From positions 19,034-83,033 of the forward strand of contig NZ_FTNA01000020.1 in the NCBI RefSeq assembly GCF_900156205.1: a stretch of 64,000 nt of DNA. The letters run 5' to 3'. Shown here in pieces: positions 12,611 to 31,610 of this stretch. This DNA comes from Leptospira interrogans. Lineage in GTDB: Bacteria; Spirochaetota; Leptospiria; Leptospirales; Leptospiraceae. Under the pieces are notes generated by a model that was not told the origin of the DNA, ran no database searches, and saw nothing but the letters and a program-made list of their open reading frames with translations. The translations under genes and the position numbers were made by a program. Within the stretch, counting starts at the first letter, position 1, and each line of letters opens with the position of its first letter.

Positions 12611-13821
12611 CCTTTCCCCTCTATCACGTTTAGATCTGCCGCCAACTTCTCCAACCAAACTCTTCCAAAACCTTGATAGTTTCCGGCTCCTATCCATAGA
12701 TTGGACTTAGAAAAAATTTCTTTAAAATTGAATATAATATTTTTCTTATAAAAGGTTAAATCTGCATTTCCTTCATATACGGATCGAAATAATTTTTGCC
12801 AAGAACCAAAAAAATAAATTTTTGAAAGGCCAGAAAAATCCGTTAAAAATTTACCAAACTCAATGGTTCTAAACGGCCTTTCTTGCTTGGAATTAAAAAC
12901 TAAAATGATAGAATCGAATTCACTCCATTTTTTTTGATCGGATTTTAAAATTTTTTCAAAGGAAACTACGTCGTTGGCAGCAAACGCAAATACAAACCTT
13001 TGGCGCTTACCTTTGACTTCTTTTTCCAAAATTTTAAGCGCTCCCGGATCGGAGACAGTGTTTGTAATTCCTCGTAAAATGGATTTAGAAGATACGCCTA
13101 ATGTTTCACAAACACGAACAGCGATTTCCACGTTTTCATAATGTTCCGGATAACGTATATATCCGAATGCAGTTTCAATTTGATTTTTAGAAAGTTCGGG
13201 TTCCGCAAGAATCAATTTTGTATTTTTTAAAGAAGCAGCTTCCAAAAGACTTAAATTTAGTTTCGATTTTTGACTTGGATTCCAATTTGGTTTTAAACTC
13301 TCAGCTATATAATTTTTTCCATATATTAGAATTCCATTATTAGGAATTGTTTTTTTAAAACCTTCTAAGATTTTTTCTTCCGTATCCGTCCATTCCCAAT
13401 GGTCTGGACGAATATTCGTAATTACGCCATGAGTGGCACAGATCAATAACTCTTCCGAATCTCTCTGATATTGGGGTTGAACTGCCATACACTCCAAAAC
13501 GATCGCTTGCGCGTCATTGTTCACAGCAAAACGAAGAAAAGATTTTTGTTCTTCGATAGAAATTTTATTTCTAAATATAAAACTTTCACTTCGATTTGGA
13601 AATAAAAGACTGGCGGTAGACCCGGTAGTTTTTGCAAAAACCTTCCAGCCCTCCTCTACCAAAATGGAATGAATCAACCGAGTTACAGAAGATTTTCCTC
13701 TGGTTCCGTTGACGTGAATTCGAATTGGAATTCGTTTTAATATTTGGTCATGACTTTTTTTCTCTAAAAAAAGAAAGGCACAAAAAACTAAAAATAGAAA
13801 ACTTAAAATAAAAAAAGACAT
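12598..13821 (-). CDS. pgsB: Poly-gamma-glutamate synthase ligase subunit PgsB/CapB
   Basis: 407 aa. A short N-terminal membrane helix ('FFILSFLFLVFCAFLFL') is followed by a Mur-ligase-like ATPase domain with the P-loop 'VNGTRGKSSVTRLIHSIL' (residues about 36-53), 'TKTTGSTASLLFP'-like substrate loop and 'GVITNIRPDHWEWTD' for the metal/ATP site. These are the features of the amide ligase that polymerises glutamate through its gamma-carboxyl at the inner membrane. It is close to the usual 390-400 aa. It lies 1 bp downstream of the PP2C phosphatase gene and overlaps pgsC by 13 bp. The enzyme itself looks intact, so the locus would work if pgsC is intact in the cell. Confidence 0.9.
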   Translation of the reverse strand: MSFFILSFLFLVFCAFLFLEKKSHDQILKRIPIRIHVNGTRGKSSVTRLIHSILVEEGWKVFAKTTGSTASLLFPNRSESFIFRNKISIEEQKSFLRFAVNNDAQAIVLECMAVQPQYQRDSEELLICATHGVITNIRPDHWEWTDTEEKILEGFKKTIPNNGILIYGKNYIAESLKPNWNPSQKSKLNLSLLEAASLKNTKLILAEPELSKNQIETAFGYIRYPEHYENVEIAVRVCETLGVSSKSILRGITNTVSDPGALKILEKEVKGKRQRFVFAFAANDVVSFEKILKSDQKKWSEFDSIILVFNSKQERPFRTIEFGKFLTDFSGLSKIYFFGSWQKLFRSVYEGNADLTFYKKNIIFNFKEIFSKSNLWIGAGNYQGFGRVWLEKLAADLNVIEGKGWKS

Positions 13822-13822
13822 C

Positions 13823-15079
13823 TTAAAGATGGGGAAAATCTAAAGCGATTAAAATCGCAGTTATATCGTCTTGTATTTTTTGCTGACCTAAATGATCGAT
13901 CAGTTTCTGTAATATCGCCGGAATCGTTTCCTCCATAGGTTCCGAAAATTTTTTCGCCAAAATTTCTTGAACCGCAAATTCGCCAAATTGCTGTTTGTCG
14001 GAATTGAATTCCTCATAAATTCCATCCGTAAATAAAAATAAACGATCTCCATATTGATAACTCAGTTTAAAAATGTCGTATTGATTGTTCAGATCTAAAC
14101 CGAGTAAAGACCCAGTTCGATCTAAGCCCAAAACCAAATCCTCAGAAAGAAAAAATTGAGGAGGATGACCTCCGGAAGAATACACGATCTTTTTAGAAAC
14201 GGTATCTATGTCAGCGAGAAAACAGGAAAAGAACATTCCTATATTTCCGAAATTCTTGCAATATTGGTAATTAAATTCTGTGAGAATACTTCCGGGATCC
14301 GTATCTTTTTTTTTAATCGATTCTAAAATTCCTTTGAGTGTCATTGTAAGAAGTGCAGCTTGTATACCGTGTCCTGTAGCATCCGCAATAAATACGCGTA
14401 ACACTCCTGGACGGATTTCAAATAAATCATAAAGGTCTCCCCCTACTTCCATCATTGGAAGATATGTGGAATGAATTCTAATTCCGGCAAAAGAAGGAAT
14501 GTCCGGCAAAATTTCGGTCTGTAATTTTTTTGCAAGATTCAGTTCTTCCTTCATTCCTTTATAATAATTTGCAAGTAATCTGGACCTCTGCCTGACTTTC
14601 TCTTCAAGTTTTTCTAGAAGTTCCTCTTTTTCACGGTCCATCTTTTTTAAAGACTCATTAGCGCGTTTTAACTCCATTAGAATTCTATGTTTTTCTGATA
14701 TGTTTCGAATGACTATATGATAACGATAGTCTTCTACAGGTCCAGTAGCGGAAACGGAAATCTCAGAAATTAAAGTTTTACCGTCTTTTCGAATCAAACG
14801 GATCGGCCCAAAAGGTTTTTGCCTTTTTTTATCAGGAAGTTTAGCTACACTATTTAGAATTTTATAAAATCGATTTCGAATGGGAAAAGGAAGCAGACAT
14901 TCAACTAAACTTCCGACCAATTCGGAAGTGGGAAATCCAAACGTCTTTTCAGTAGCTGGGTTTGCTAAAATGACTCTAAATTCTCTGTCCAAAGAAACGA
15001 TCGAGTCTATCGCAGATTGAAACAGAATAGAATAACGGGGCTCGTAACTTTTCTGTTCTGATCGCCTGGAACCGGTCAT
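13823..15079 (-). CDS. PAS domain PP2C-type (SpoIIE/RsbU) serine phosphatase
   Basis: 418 aa, soluble. Residues about 17-130 are a PAS domain ('VSLDREFRVILANPATEKTFG', 'YHIVIRNISEKH'). A Lys/Glu coiled coil (130-180) leads to a SpoIIE-type phosphatase domain with 'GGDLYDLF', 'ADATGHGIQAAL', 'SSGGHPPQFF' and 'LFLFTDGIYEEFN', which carry the metal-binding Asp residues. Such enzymes dephosphorylate anti-sigma-factor antagonists or related partners. It is followed after 1 bp by pgsB, and preceded after 60 bp by a histidine kinase, so it probably belongs to a single transcription unit that controls polyglutamate synthesis; this is inference from order alone. No anti-sigma factor gene is adjacent. 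Confidence 0.88.
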   Translation of the reverse strand: MTGSRRSEQKSYEPRYSILFQSAIDSIVSLDREFRVILANPATEKTFGFPTSELVGSLVECLLPFPIRNRFYKILNSVAKLPDKKRQKPFGPIRLIRKDGKTLISEISVSATGPVEDYRYHIVIRNISEKHRILMELKRANESLKKMDREKEELLEKLEEKVRQRSRLLANYYKGMKEELNLAKKLQTEILPDIPSFAGIRIHSTYLPMMEVGGDLYDLFEIRPGVLRVFIADATGHGIQAALLTMTLKGILESIKKKDTDPGSILTEFNYQYCKNFGNIGMFFSCFLADIDTVSKKIVYSSGGHPPQFFLSEDLVLGLDRTGSLLGLDLNNQYDIFKLSYQYGDRLFLFTDGIYEEFNSDKQQFGEFAVQEILAKKFSEPMEETIPAILQKLIDHLGQQKIQDDITAILIALDFPHL

Positions 15080-15139
15080 AGAGTGGTTTAAAAGGAGTCT
15101 ATTAGAATGTGATCGTCCTCCTAAAAAGTCAAGGATCTT

Positions 15140-16261
<1,122 letters not shown>

Positions 16262-16369
16262 CCAATTCTAAGCTATCTAAGGCTTCTCCTTTCTGAGATA
16301 GATTAGAACTGGAAAGAGGACCGAATCCTATGTCAAAATTCGGTAAAATTTACTACAAAAGAAAAAAAC

Positions 16370-16755
16370 TCAGTACACTTTCAACAATTCAACTTCAAAA
16401 ATGAGAGTAGAATTAGGAGGAATCGCAGCTCCGGCCCCTCTGGAACCATAACCTAATTCTGGAGGAATTGTAAGTTTACGAATCCCACCTTCTTTCATCC
16501 CTCGAACCCCTCTGTCCCAACCTTTGATTACCTCTCCCGCTCCCAAATTGAAGGTAAAAGGGTTTTTTCTGTCTCTGGAACTATCGAACTTCTTGCCGTT
16601 CGTTAATGTGCCTACATAATGAACCGTAACATTCGAACCCGAAAAAGCTTCTTTTCCAGTTCCAATACGAATTTCTTTGATAACTAAATCTTCTGCAAAT
16701 GTAGGAGCTACTACGGCACAAAGAATAGCTAAGACAAATATTAAACGTGTAAATT

Positions 16756-16759
<4 letters not shown>
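16370..16759 (-). CDS. Secreted FKBP-type peptidyl-prolyl isomerase
   Basis: 129 aa. The N terminus is a signal peptide ending at 'VAPTFA-ED' (residue 22). A single FKBP domain fills the rest: 'GSNVTVHYVGTLTNGKKFDSS', 'PFTFNLGAGEVIKGWDRGV', 'GGIRKLTIPPELGYGSRGAG' and 'IPPNSTLIFEVELL'. The aromatic and Asp residues lining the FKBP active site are present (Y in VHYVG, FDSS, GWD). It would catalyse proline isomerisation in the periplasm. ATG overlaps the TGA of the RNA-binding protein gene (ATGA), so the two are cotranslated despite acting in different compartments. Confidence 0.9.
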
Positions 16760-17148
<389 letters not shown>

Positions 17149-17261
17149 CAAAATCTAATTCTATTGAAAACCAAATTCCATCTATATTGGAACAAAACAC
17201 TCAAGTTCTATGTTCTTTATAAAAAAATTTCCAAGAAAACTGGAAACAAGAACATGGAGTT

Positions 17262-18308
17262 GTGGCAGATTTTTTTCAACTCAACCCAGGAGAAATTCTT
17301 ACTCTGGCCGAAAAGGCAGGTTATGAACCTTCCGGTCATTGTATGGCTCTCAATAGTTTAGAAAACAGAGTTTTTGATCTCAGACTAGAAGATGGCTCCC
17401 ATATTATTTCTAAATTCTATCGCCCAGGCAGGTGGAATCGGACACAAATCCTAGAAGAACATAAATTCCTGCAAGATCTGAAAGAAGAAGAAATTCCGGT
17501 TTGTTCCCCTATCTTATTTCAGGACGGAAATAGTTTATCTTTGTTTCAGGAAAAAATATTTTATTCCTTTTGGCCCCGTGTAGGTGGAAGATCCCCAGAC
17601 GAACTCAGTCCTGAAAATCTAAAAATTATAGGAAGACTTCTTGCTAGAATTCATAATGTAGGTCAGTCCCAATCCTTCAAACATAGGATCACATTAAATT
17701 CTAAAACCTATGGAACCGACCCACTGGAAAATTTACTTCAAGGAGAATGGATTCCTTCTAGTTGCAAAAAAGAATATTTGGAAACCACAAATCAGATTTT
17801 AGATTTATTCCAAGAAAATATGAAATCAGTCCCATTCCATAGAATTCACGGAGATTGCCATAAAGGAAATCTACTCTTTGGAAAAGAAGGTTGGTTTTTT
17901 GTAGACTTTGACGACTGTCTACAAGGTCCAGCGATTCAAGACTTTTGGATGTTACTTTCCAAAGGAAAAGAAGGAATCGAAGAAAGAGAATACATTCTTT
18001 CCGGTTACAGAGAATTTAGAGATTTTGACGATCGTTGGTTTGATCTAGTAGAAATTCTGAGAGCGATGAGATTTGTTCATTATTCTGCTTGGATCGCCAA
18101 CCGATTTCATTCCGATCCTTCATTTCCGACTGCGTTTCCTCATTTTTCAGGAACAGACTATTGGGAAAAAGAAACCTTAGAGCTGAAAGAACAATACAAT
18201 CTAATTCGAAATTTATCTGGAAAGAAAAGTTTCTTTTCTGTTACAGAATCGGTTTCAGAAGATAAAGAACTTACCAATCGGGATTTTTTTTGGGATTTAG
18301 AAGACTAA
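17262..18308 (+). CDS. srkA: SrkA/RdoA-like stress-response Ser/Thr kinase
   Basis: 348 aa from a GTG at 17262 with GGAG 3 bp upstream. It has the aminoglycoside-phosphotransferase-like kinase fold of SrkA (YihE): 'GHCMALNSLENRVFDLRLED' in the N lobe, the catalytic loop 'HRIHGDCHKGNLLF' (about residues 205-218) and the metal-binding 'FFVDFDDCLQGPAIQDFW'. The arrangement and length fit SrkA, which counteracts stress-induced cell death in enterobacteria. It runs opposite to the RRM gene and shares a 140 bp control region with it. The exact substrate is not known here. Confidence 0.85.
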   Translation: MADFFQLNPGEILTLAEKAGYEPSGHCMALNSLENRVFDLRLEDGSHIISKFYRPGRWNRTQILEEHKFLQDLKEEEIPVCSPILFQDGNSLSLFQEKIFYSFWPRVGGRSPDELSPENLKIIGRLLARIHNVGQSQSFKHRITLNSKTYGTDPLENLLQGEWIPSSCKKEYLETTNQILDLFQENMKSVPFHRIHGDCHKGNLLFGKEGWFFVDFDDCLQGPAIQDFWMLLSKGKEGIEEREYILSGYREFRDFDDRWFDLVEILRAMRFVHYSAWIANRFHSDPSFPTAFPHFSGTDYWEKETLELKEQYNLIRNLSGKKSFFSVTESVSEDKELTNRDFFWDLED

Positions 18309-18592
18309 CCGATTGATTTTGTAACTGAAAAGTAATAATCCAGTATTGGTTCCAGACAAAATTTCAGTTGTCCGGTTTCCTGGATTCAAAAGACTCAAGA
18401 AGAACTCTAAACGAACTTTAAGATTCAGTTTCAAAACCTTTTCGAAACCTAACTCGTGTCGCACTTTTTGCTTAACTTTATGTTGTATTCAGACAGAATG
18501 CAAAAATCGCACTTGTTATGGAACGAATCTTACGTTCTAAAAGAGTCAAAGCGAAAATTGTAGATTCTACAAAACAATAAACGGAAGCGTTC

Positions 18593-20884
<2,292 letters not shown>

Positions 20885-20897
20885 GGTCTTTTGTTCT

Positions 20898-20925
20898 GCC
20901 GTGGTTTGTAAATATGAATCACGGC
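20898..20925 (+). terminator. Hairpin after the phosphate transporter gene
   Basis: Arms GCCGTG (20898-20903) and CACGGC (20920-20925) with a further weak pairing inside, 14 bp past the stop. The downstream sequence is AT-rich but only ends in TTTT after about 10 bp, so the terminator is plausible, not certain. Confidence 0.5.
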
Positions 20926-20959
20926 AAGATATAATCTTTTATAAAAATAAACCGGAACA

Positions 20960-21345
20960 AAATTGAAATGATTCTGTTACGGATAAAAAAATTATTTCTA
21001 TAAAAATAAAAAGACTGCCTCGTTCTAAAAGTATGAGTTCCTACATTTTGAAAATTTTACTACAAAATTTAAGTTTGCAGTAGTTCTTACAAATTAAATC
21101 GCATTGATTCATATTGAAGTTTAAAACAGATTTTCCCTACTATTCATAACTATATAATAAAGTACCTAACATTTTGTATGGAATCAGCGTTTTGTGATAA
21201 AATTAATGGTACTCAATTTTATAGAGATCAGAAATGTCCATGTGGTAGTTTCCACATTTTAAAAATCAATCCGTAAAGTTCAAATCCCAACTTTTTTCAG
21301 AAAAACGAATTCATTACGCCGAATTCACGTTAGACTAAAAAATCT
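20960..21345. repeat. Fragments of the long dispersed repeat between 20884 and 21367
   Basis: This spacer contains 'TCTAAAAGTATGAGTTCCTACATTTTG' in pieces (near 21026-21050), 'GCAGTAGTTCTTACAAATTAAA', 'GTGGTAGTTTCCACATTTT' and 'AATTCACGTTAGAC' near 21325. All recur in the inverted-repeat copies at 53540 and 63508 in the same order, with loss of parts. No gene is seen here. Confidence 0.55.
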
Positions 21346-21367
21346 TAGAAAGGGAAAGATATTAAAC

Positions 21368-21856
21368 ATGGAATTTGAAATTCAACTCTATAATAAGGAT
21401 CAAATCGAATACGATCGAGAAATCGAAAGTATATTAAAAAAATCATATATTGAGGCAGGATTTACCGATCCGGAAATAGCCGAAAAAATTTTTGTGATCC
21501 ATGAAATTAAAAAACGCGGAAAAATTCTGGTTGCACTTGCAAATAATACAGCGATCGGATTGATTATAGTCGGAACTTATACAAATCCCTACCGACAAAT
21601 TGCAGAAATCGACGAAGCGGAAATGCAATTAATAGCTACCTTACCAAAGTTTCGACAACAGGGAGTCGCTTCCAGTCTTTGTAGAACTTTCGAAGTGGAA
21701 GCCAAAATACTTGGGTTTCGGAAAGTAGTTCTTTCCACTCAATCCACAATGAAAGCTGCTCACAAACTTTATGAAAAGTTAGGATATTTAAGAAATCCTT
21801 CCAGAGATTGGATCCGAAATAATAGACAGTTTTGGGTTTATGAAAAAAACATATAA
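21368..21856 (+). CDS. GNAT-family N-acetyltransferase
   Basis: 162 aa. The acetyl-CoA-binding motif is 'LPKFRQQGVASSLCRTFEVEA' (about residues 95-115, R-x-x-G-x-A core as Q-Q-G-V-A). It is followed by 'FRKVVLSTQSTMKAAHKLYEKLGY', the usual GNAT strand and helix. An N-terminal 'VIHEIKKRGKILVALANNTAIG' strand pair comes before. Substrate unknown. A double-CXXCG gene begins 3 bp after the stop (ATG 21860) in the broken reading discussed separately, so the two could be one operon. Confidence 0.85.
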   Translation: MEFEIQLYNKDQIEYDREIESILKKSYIEAGFTDPEIAEKIFVIHEIKKRGKILVALANNTAIGLIIVGTYTNPYRQIAEIDEAEMQLIATLPKFRQQGVASSLCRTFEVEAKILGFRKVVLSTQSTMKAAHKLYEKLGYLRNPSRDWIRNNRQFWVYEKNI

Positions 21857-21942
21857 ACCATGATAATTGCCTATTCTTTAAATATTACAGATAACGATAG
21901 TTATATGTATGGCTCTCTCGATTATTTGAAATATTACCGAAA

Positions 21943-22428
<486 letters not shown>

Positions 22429-22439
22429 AAAGTAACGAA

Positions 22440-23702
<1,263 letters not shown>

Positions 23703-23712
23703 GTGAAACTCC

Positions 23713-25660
<1,948 letters not shown>

Positions 25661-25694
25661 GAATCGACCTGGGGAAGGGTGATATAAAAGAAAA

Positions 25695-25766
<72 letters not shown>

Positions 25767-25828
25767 GATCATTTAGGTAGATCCATCATTTCTAGGAAAA
25801 GTAAGGTGTAAACACACTTTTTGGAGAA

Positions 25829-26461
25829 TCATTTACTCTTCAAAATTTTTTGAAAAAATGGAATTAGATTTTTAGCAAGAATACGATGTCCTTCTGCAGT
25901 CGGATGAATTCCATCTTTCTGATTTAAATTTTTGATTCCTGCAACCCCATCTAAAAAGAAAGGAACTAAAATTAAATTTTCTTCTTTTGCAATTTTAGGA
26001 AACACGGCTTCGAATTTTTTTCTATATTCTTTTCCTAAATTTGGAAATGTCTTCATACCCAAAAGAAGAATCTTTGCTTTCGAATTTTTCTTTCTCACTT
26101 TAGAGATGATCTCTTTTAAATTTTTTTCGGTTTGATCGGGAGAAATTCCTCTCATGGAATCGTTGGCCCCTAACTCCAAAACAAACAGATCAAAATCGGA
26201 TGACATCGCCCAGTTCAAACGAGCAAGTCCTCCAGAACTTGTATCCCCGCTTACACCCGCGTTGATCGTTTGAGAAACAATTCCTTTTTTAGAAAGTTCT
26301 TTTTCTAAAAGTGCAGGAAATGCCTCCTCGGGAGAATTAAGACCAAAACCTGCAGTGAGACTATCTCCGAAAAATAGAATTCGAACCGTTTTAGAATCTG
26401 AATGAATGGAAGTAAAAAAGAAACAACTGAAAATAAAAATCATTATCTTGAAACAAAACAT
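25829..26461 (-). CDS. SGNH/GDSL-type esterase (TesA/arylesterase-like)
   Basis: 210 aa. An N-terminal signal peptide ('[18 protein letters not shown]') precedes the SGNH blocks: block I '[13 protein letters not shown]' with the nucleophile Ser, block II 'VSGDTSSGG', block III '[12 protein letters not shown]' with the oxyanion Asn, and block V '[14 protein letters not shown]' with the catalytic Asp-x-x-His. It resembles E. coli TesA and bacterial arylesterases and probably acts in the periplasm on lipid or aromatic esters. It points away from the GH3 gene at 26523, with about 60 bp between. Confidence 0.9.
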   Translation of the reverse strand: MFCFKIMIFIFSCFFFTSIHSDSKTVRILFFGDSLTAGFGLNSPEEAFPALLEKELSKKGIVSQTINAGVSGDTSSGGLARLNWAMSSDFDLFVLELGANDSMRGISPDQTEKNLKEIISKVRKKNSKAKILLLGMKTFPNLGKEYRKKFEAVFPKIAKEENLILVPFFLDGVAGIKNLNQKDGIHPTAEGHRILAKNLIPFFQKILKSK

Positions 26462-26508
26462 AACACCTCTACTCCCGGAATTTGTTTTTACAGAATTTCC
26501 GGTTTTCT

Positions 26509-28261
<1,753 letters not shown>

Positions 28262-28265
<4 letters not shown>

Positions 28266-29428
28266 TACACTATTCCGGAAATCCGATTTCTAAGGTCGGA
28301 CGCCCCGGAATTTACATACACTATCCTTATTGCATTCAAAAATGTGAATATTGTGATTTTTATTCTGTAGGAAACGGTAAAAATCAGATCCCGGACGAAA
28401 CCGGACTTTTTCAAAGATACAAAGAAGAAATCGCGACAAGAATTTCGGATAATCCTTTCATTTCTGACTTAGAATTTGATACCATTTTTTTTGGAGGGGG
28501 CACACCTTCCAGAGCAGAAGTTTCTAAAATTTCAGATTTAATCTTTTTTTTGCGAAATAACATTAAATTTTCAAAATATTCAGAAATAACTATGGAATGT
28601 AATCCGGAAGATATTACTCCAGATTTTTTAAAGTCTATCGAACAAGCTGGAATCAACCGTATATCTGTGGGAATTCAAAGTTTTCACCCGGAAAAACTTC
28701 AATTTTTAGGAAGATACTACGATCCGGATCGTTATGAAAACGTTTTAGAAACTGTGAAAAACTCGGGGATTTCCAATTTTTCTGCAGACTTAATCTATGG
28801 AATTCCGGGTCAAACAGTTCAGGAAATCTTACAAGACATTCAAAAGGTTTTGTCCGCGGGAGGAAAACATATCAGCCTCTACGCACTCACGGTGGAAAAA
28901 GGAACAGAATATTCCAGAAAGGTAATAGATAAAATCTCTCCAAGTCCAGAAGAAGAAATTCAAGAAAAAATTTTAAAACTTTTACCTGACTTACTTTCAC
29001 CCTATGAATTATTTCAGTACGAAGTCAGTAATTTTTCTAAACCTGGTTTTTTTTCCAAACACAACCTCAAATACTGGACGATGGAATATTATCTGGGAAT
29101 CGGACCGGGAGCACATGGGTTTCTTCCTTCGGGAAGATATTCCAATCCTAGAAACGTGGATACTTATAAAAGAAAGAACTTTTCTAAAGAATATACAAAG
29201 CCAAATTTCTATGAAGAGTTAATTTTATCTTTATTTCGTTTATTCCAACCGATTTTGATGGAAAGTTTTTATGAGCTAATTCCAGATCAAAGTCAAACTT
29301 TAGATCTGCAGTTAAAAAAATTTCAAGAATCAGGGCTCTGTGAGTTTTCAAATGGAATCTTTCAATGGAAACCAGAAGCAGTTTTATTTTTAGATTCTAA
29401 AATTTTAGAATTAACTTCTTTTGATTAA
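28262..29428 (+). CDS. hemW: HemW-like radical SAM protein (heme chaperone, formerly HemN-like)
   Basis: 388 aa. The radical-SAM site is '[20 protein letters not shown]' (C-x3-C-x2-C, residues about 20-34), followed by '[15 protein letters not shown]', '[14 protein letters not shown]' and '[17 protein letters not shown]', then '[17 protein letters not shown]' and '[20 protein letters not shown]'. The Cys motif and the shorter length fit HemW rather than coproporphyrinogen dehydrogenase HemN, which has extra N-terminal residues. HemW delivers heme to target proteins. Its ATG overlaps the TGA of the GH3 gene (ATGA), so the pair is coupled. Confidence 0.88.
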
Positions 29429-29459
29429 ATCTATTTTATAATTTCTTGTGAGTATTTTT

Positions 29460-29645
29460 CATTTAACGTGAGTTCGGCGTTAGGAATCCATAGTTCATTT
29501 TTCTAAAAAAGTTTGATCTCAATTCCTAAAATGTGGGAACTACTGCAAATCACGATTTTACGAACAAATTCTAAAAATATAGGAACTATTGCTTTTAGAA
29601 AATTCTTTCTCGTTTTCTTACGTCGAGTTTACGTTATTTAGTCCA
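29460..29645. repeat. Degenerate copy of the long dispersed repeat in the spacer 29429-30076
   Basis: The stretch matches the right-hand inverted-repeat copy: 'GTGGGAACTACTGCAAATCA' then 'CGATTTTACGAACAAATTCT', then 'TAGGAACTATTGC' and 'TTTTAGAAAATTC', all in the same order as at 63655-63720. The rest of the 648 bp spacer is AT-rich with no convincing gene. Confidence 0.6.
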
Positions 29646-30076
29646 AGAAACTAAATCTCTATTTTTATCCTTTGAATTGCAAAATGTAAGTTTTCAGTGA
29701 TTTTACACACAGACCTTGTAAAAACAGTTTAAAAAAGTTACGGCATAAACAACAGATGCTGTATTTTTAGATAAAATTCTATTAAAATAAACTGGTTCAA
29801 ACAATAAAATTTACCAATAAAAGTAAATTTGACCTATTTTCAATCTTTAAGCATATCTGAGTAATATTCAAAAATAATTGTATACAATTTTCAATATATA
29901 TCAGATTCATAATTAAACTTGTATAACGCATAGGAAAATGGATTTCACATCATTTTGTATCCAAACTATCTATATTCGACCCAAACTCTCCGAAAAAAAC
30001 CCATTGAGCAATTTTAGAAGCAAATTTACGACGCTATTCTTTTTATTCCAACAGTTAGAGAAAAAGGGAAATAAGG

Positions 30077-30484
30077 ATGATAACAACGAATACAAAAATA
30101 CATTACTTTGAAATTTGCGTTGAAAACTATCATTGTGACGAGTACAAAAACCTAAATTTAGAAAATGTACAACTCTTTTTGAACGAAGCCAGAAAACAAG
30201 CTCTCAGAGAAATCGAATTGAATTCTCAAAACTTAGACCTCACTCATATAGAACCAATTGTACTTTGGTCGGAAAGTGATTACAGAGGTCAGATCCATTT
30301 TCCGGATTCAATTTTAGTCCAAACCGAATTTAGGACCATTACAAACGCTCGTTACAAAATCATTCAGAAACTGATCCGAAAATCGGACAGTAGAGTTGTT
30401 TGTAATTCAAACTCATTTTGTATTCTTTTTGATTCCAATCGAAATAGACCTTGGAAACAATCCGTTTCTTTAAGAGCGGTTTAA
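30077..30484 (+). CDS. Thioesterase-like (hotdog fold) protein
   Basis: 135 aa. The protein follows the pattern of 4HBT acyl-CoA thioesterases: 'LFLNEARKQALREIEL' for the helix of the hotdog fold, 'EPIVLWSESDYRGQIHFPDS' and 'ITNARYKIIQKLIRKSDSR' for the long sheet strands. The usual catalytic Asp of the DHNA-CoA/4HBT type may be the Asp of 'CHCDEYKNL'-like position, but the exact site cannot be fixed by eye. A good ribosome site (AAGG) precedes ATG 30077. It stands alone in repeat-rich DNA. Substrate unknown. Confidence 0.65.
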   Translation: MITTNTKIHYFEICVENYHCDEYKNLNLENVQLFLNEARKQALREIELNSQNLDLTHIEPIVLWSESDYRGQIHFPDSILVQTEFRTITNARYKIIQKLIRKSDSRVVCNSNSFCILFDSNRNRPWKQSVSLRAV

Positions 30485-30529
30485 AATTCATTCCAAGATT
30501 TTAAGATCAATCCGATTTACTGATAAAAC

Positions 30530-30860
30530 AAGATCTTTTTGAAAATGTAGGAACTACTACATTTCTTAGAGAGAACACTTTATAAATCGTAATCGGACAA
30601 CAGACTACCACATGAACGTCTACGCAGGTTTTAAAACAACGTGAATTTAGCGTTAGAGAATGAGTAAAAATTTTCTAAAAGTATGAGTTCCACATAATTT
30701 TACAGACAAACCTAGGTTTTGTGGTAGTTCCCACATTGAAATCAATCTATAAAGTTCAGATTCCAACCTTTTTCAGAATCGTGGATTCCTTACGTCGAAC
30801 TCACATTTTGTCATTATAACGTGAGTTGAACTGACGTAAGAAAATTTGGGTGAATAAAAA
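30530..30860. repeat. Dispersed repeat copy in the spacer 30485-31622
   Basis: Recognisable pieces: 'AAAATGTAGGAACTACTACA' (30540-30560), 'TTTTCTAAAAGTATGAGTT' (near 30670), 'GTGGTAGTTCCCACATTG' (near 30720), 'ATCTATAAAGTTCAGATT' (near 30745) and 'TTACGTCGAACTCAC' near 30795. The order matches the inverted-repeat element at 53540, with losses. The remainder of the spacer to 31317 holds hairpin-repeat relatives and no gene. Confidence 0.55.
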
Positions 30861-30879
30861 CTTAAGTACACGACTCACT

Positions 30880-30919
30880 AAACTCAATAAAACGCTTTCT
30901 ATGGATCGCGTTTTGGGCC
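30880..30919. repeat. Degenerate single copy of the 37 bp hairpin unit
   Basis: 'AAACTCAATAAAACGCTTTC' then 'TATGGATCGCGTTTTGGGCC' matches the tandem unit at 31318 with changes in the loop (TATGGATC for TATGGGTC). A second relative with longer arms, 'GGGCTTTCTATGGATCGCC', lies near 31178-31196. Confidence 0.5.
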
Positions 30920-31317
30920 ATCGTAGTAACTCGCGAATTTCATAGCTAAAGATAGTGACTGCGCGCTTACTCTAATTCCTTCGGAATTTCCGCTTCAATC
31001 GCTTTCGAATTACCAAACTTATATTATTATAATTTCTGTATGAGTTCCCACATTTTTGTGAAATTAAAGCGATTTACTTCTATTACCTCTCAAAGTAACT
31101 AAAGCATCTCGCGCCTCTACATCACCAACCCCACAAGTTGAATAGGATTTTAGAATCAAAATGAACTCAACAGAACGGGCTTTCTATGGATCGCCGTTCT
31201 GGGCTCAAAAAGGCACATTTTTCAAGTGTTCCGACAAGAATGAATCTTTTTACTTGCAAAAAGTATGTTTTTCTGATAAAGAAAACCCTTCCACCTCCTC
31301 CCCACCCAAAAATAGGA

Positions 31318-31428
31318 AAAACTCAACACAACGCTTTCCTATGGGTCGCGTTGGAAAACTCAACACAACGCTTTCCTATGGGTCGCGTTGGAAAACTCAA
31401 CACAACGCTTTCCTATGGGTCGCGTTGT
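31318..31428. repeat. Three tandem 37 bp hairpin repeats
   Basis: Units at 31318-31354, 31355-31391 and 31392-31428, identical except for the last base. Each contains CAACGC and GCGTTG arms around 'TTTCCTATGGGTC', so each can fold into a short hairpin. The 37 bp period is not a multiple of three, so the open frames across it (31161-31485) are chance products. It is not a CRISPR array: there are no spacers between the units. Confidence 0.9.
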
Positions 31429-31566
31429 GGGGCAGGAACTAAGTTTTACAGAAGATTTTGTCGTAATTCCGACGATAGATCTTGAGATCCAATTATTTGT
31501 GGGGTTGGTTATGGCGCTATGGTCGCTCGACAGGATTTAAGACAGACTCTTGATCTGATACTTTAA

Positions 31567-31610
31567 AGCCATATCAAATATATTTTCTAATTTCTAGATT
31601 TGATATGGCT
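31567..31610 (-). terminator. Hairpin downstream of ilvB-ilvN
   Basis: Perfect 13 bp arms AGCCATATCAAAT (31567-31579) and ATTTGATATGGCT (31598-31610) around an 18 nt loop, starting 13 bp past the ilvN stop on the minus strand. The base run after the stem is only weakly U-rich, so it may be a stabilising 3' hairpin as well as a terminator. Confidence 0.55.

Noticed and set aside
31318..31428. Possible CRISPR array
   Set aside because: Three identical units follow each other directly with no spacers, and no cas genes are present.
31161..31485. Two overlapping open frames of 93 and 99 codons
   Set aside because: They are produced by the 37 bp tandem repeat being read in different phases; composition and lack of a ribosome site do not support coding.
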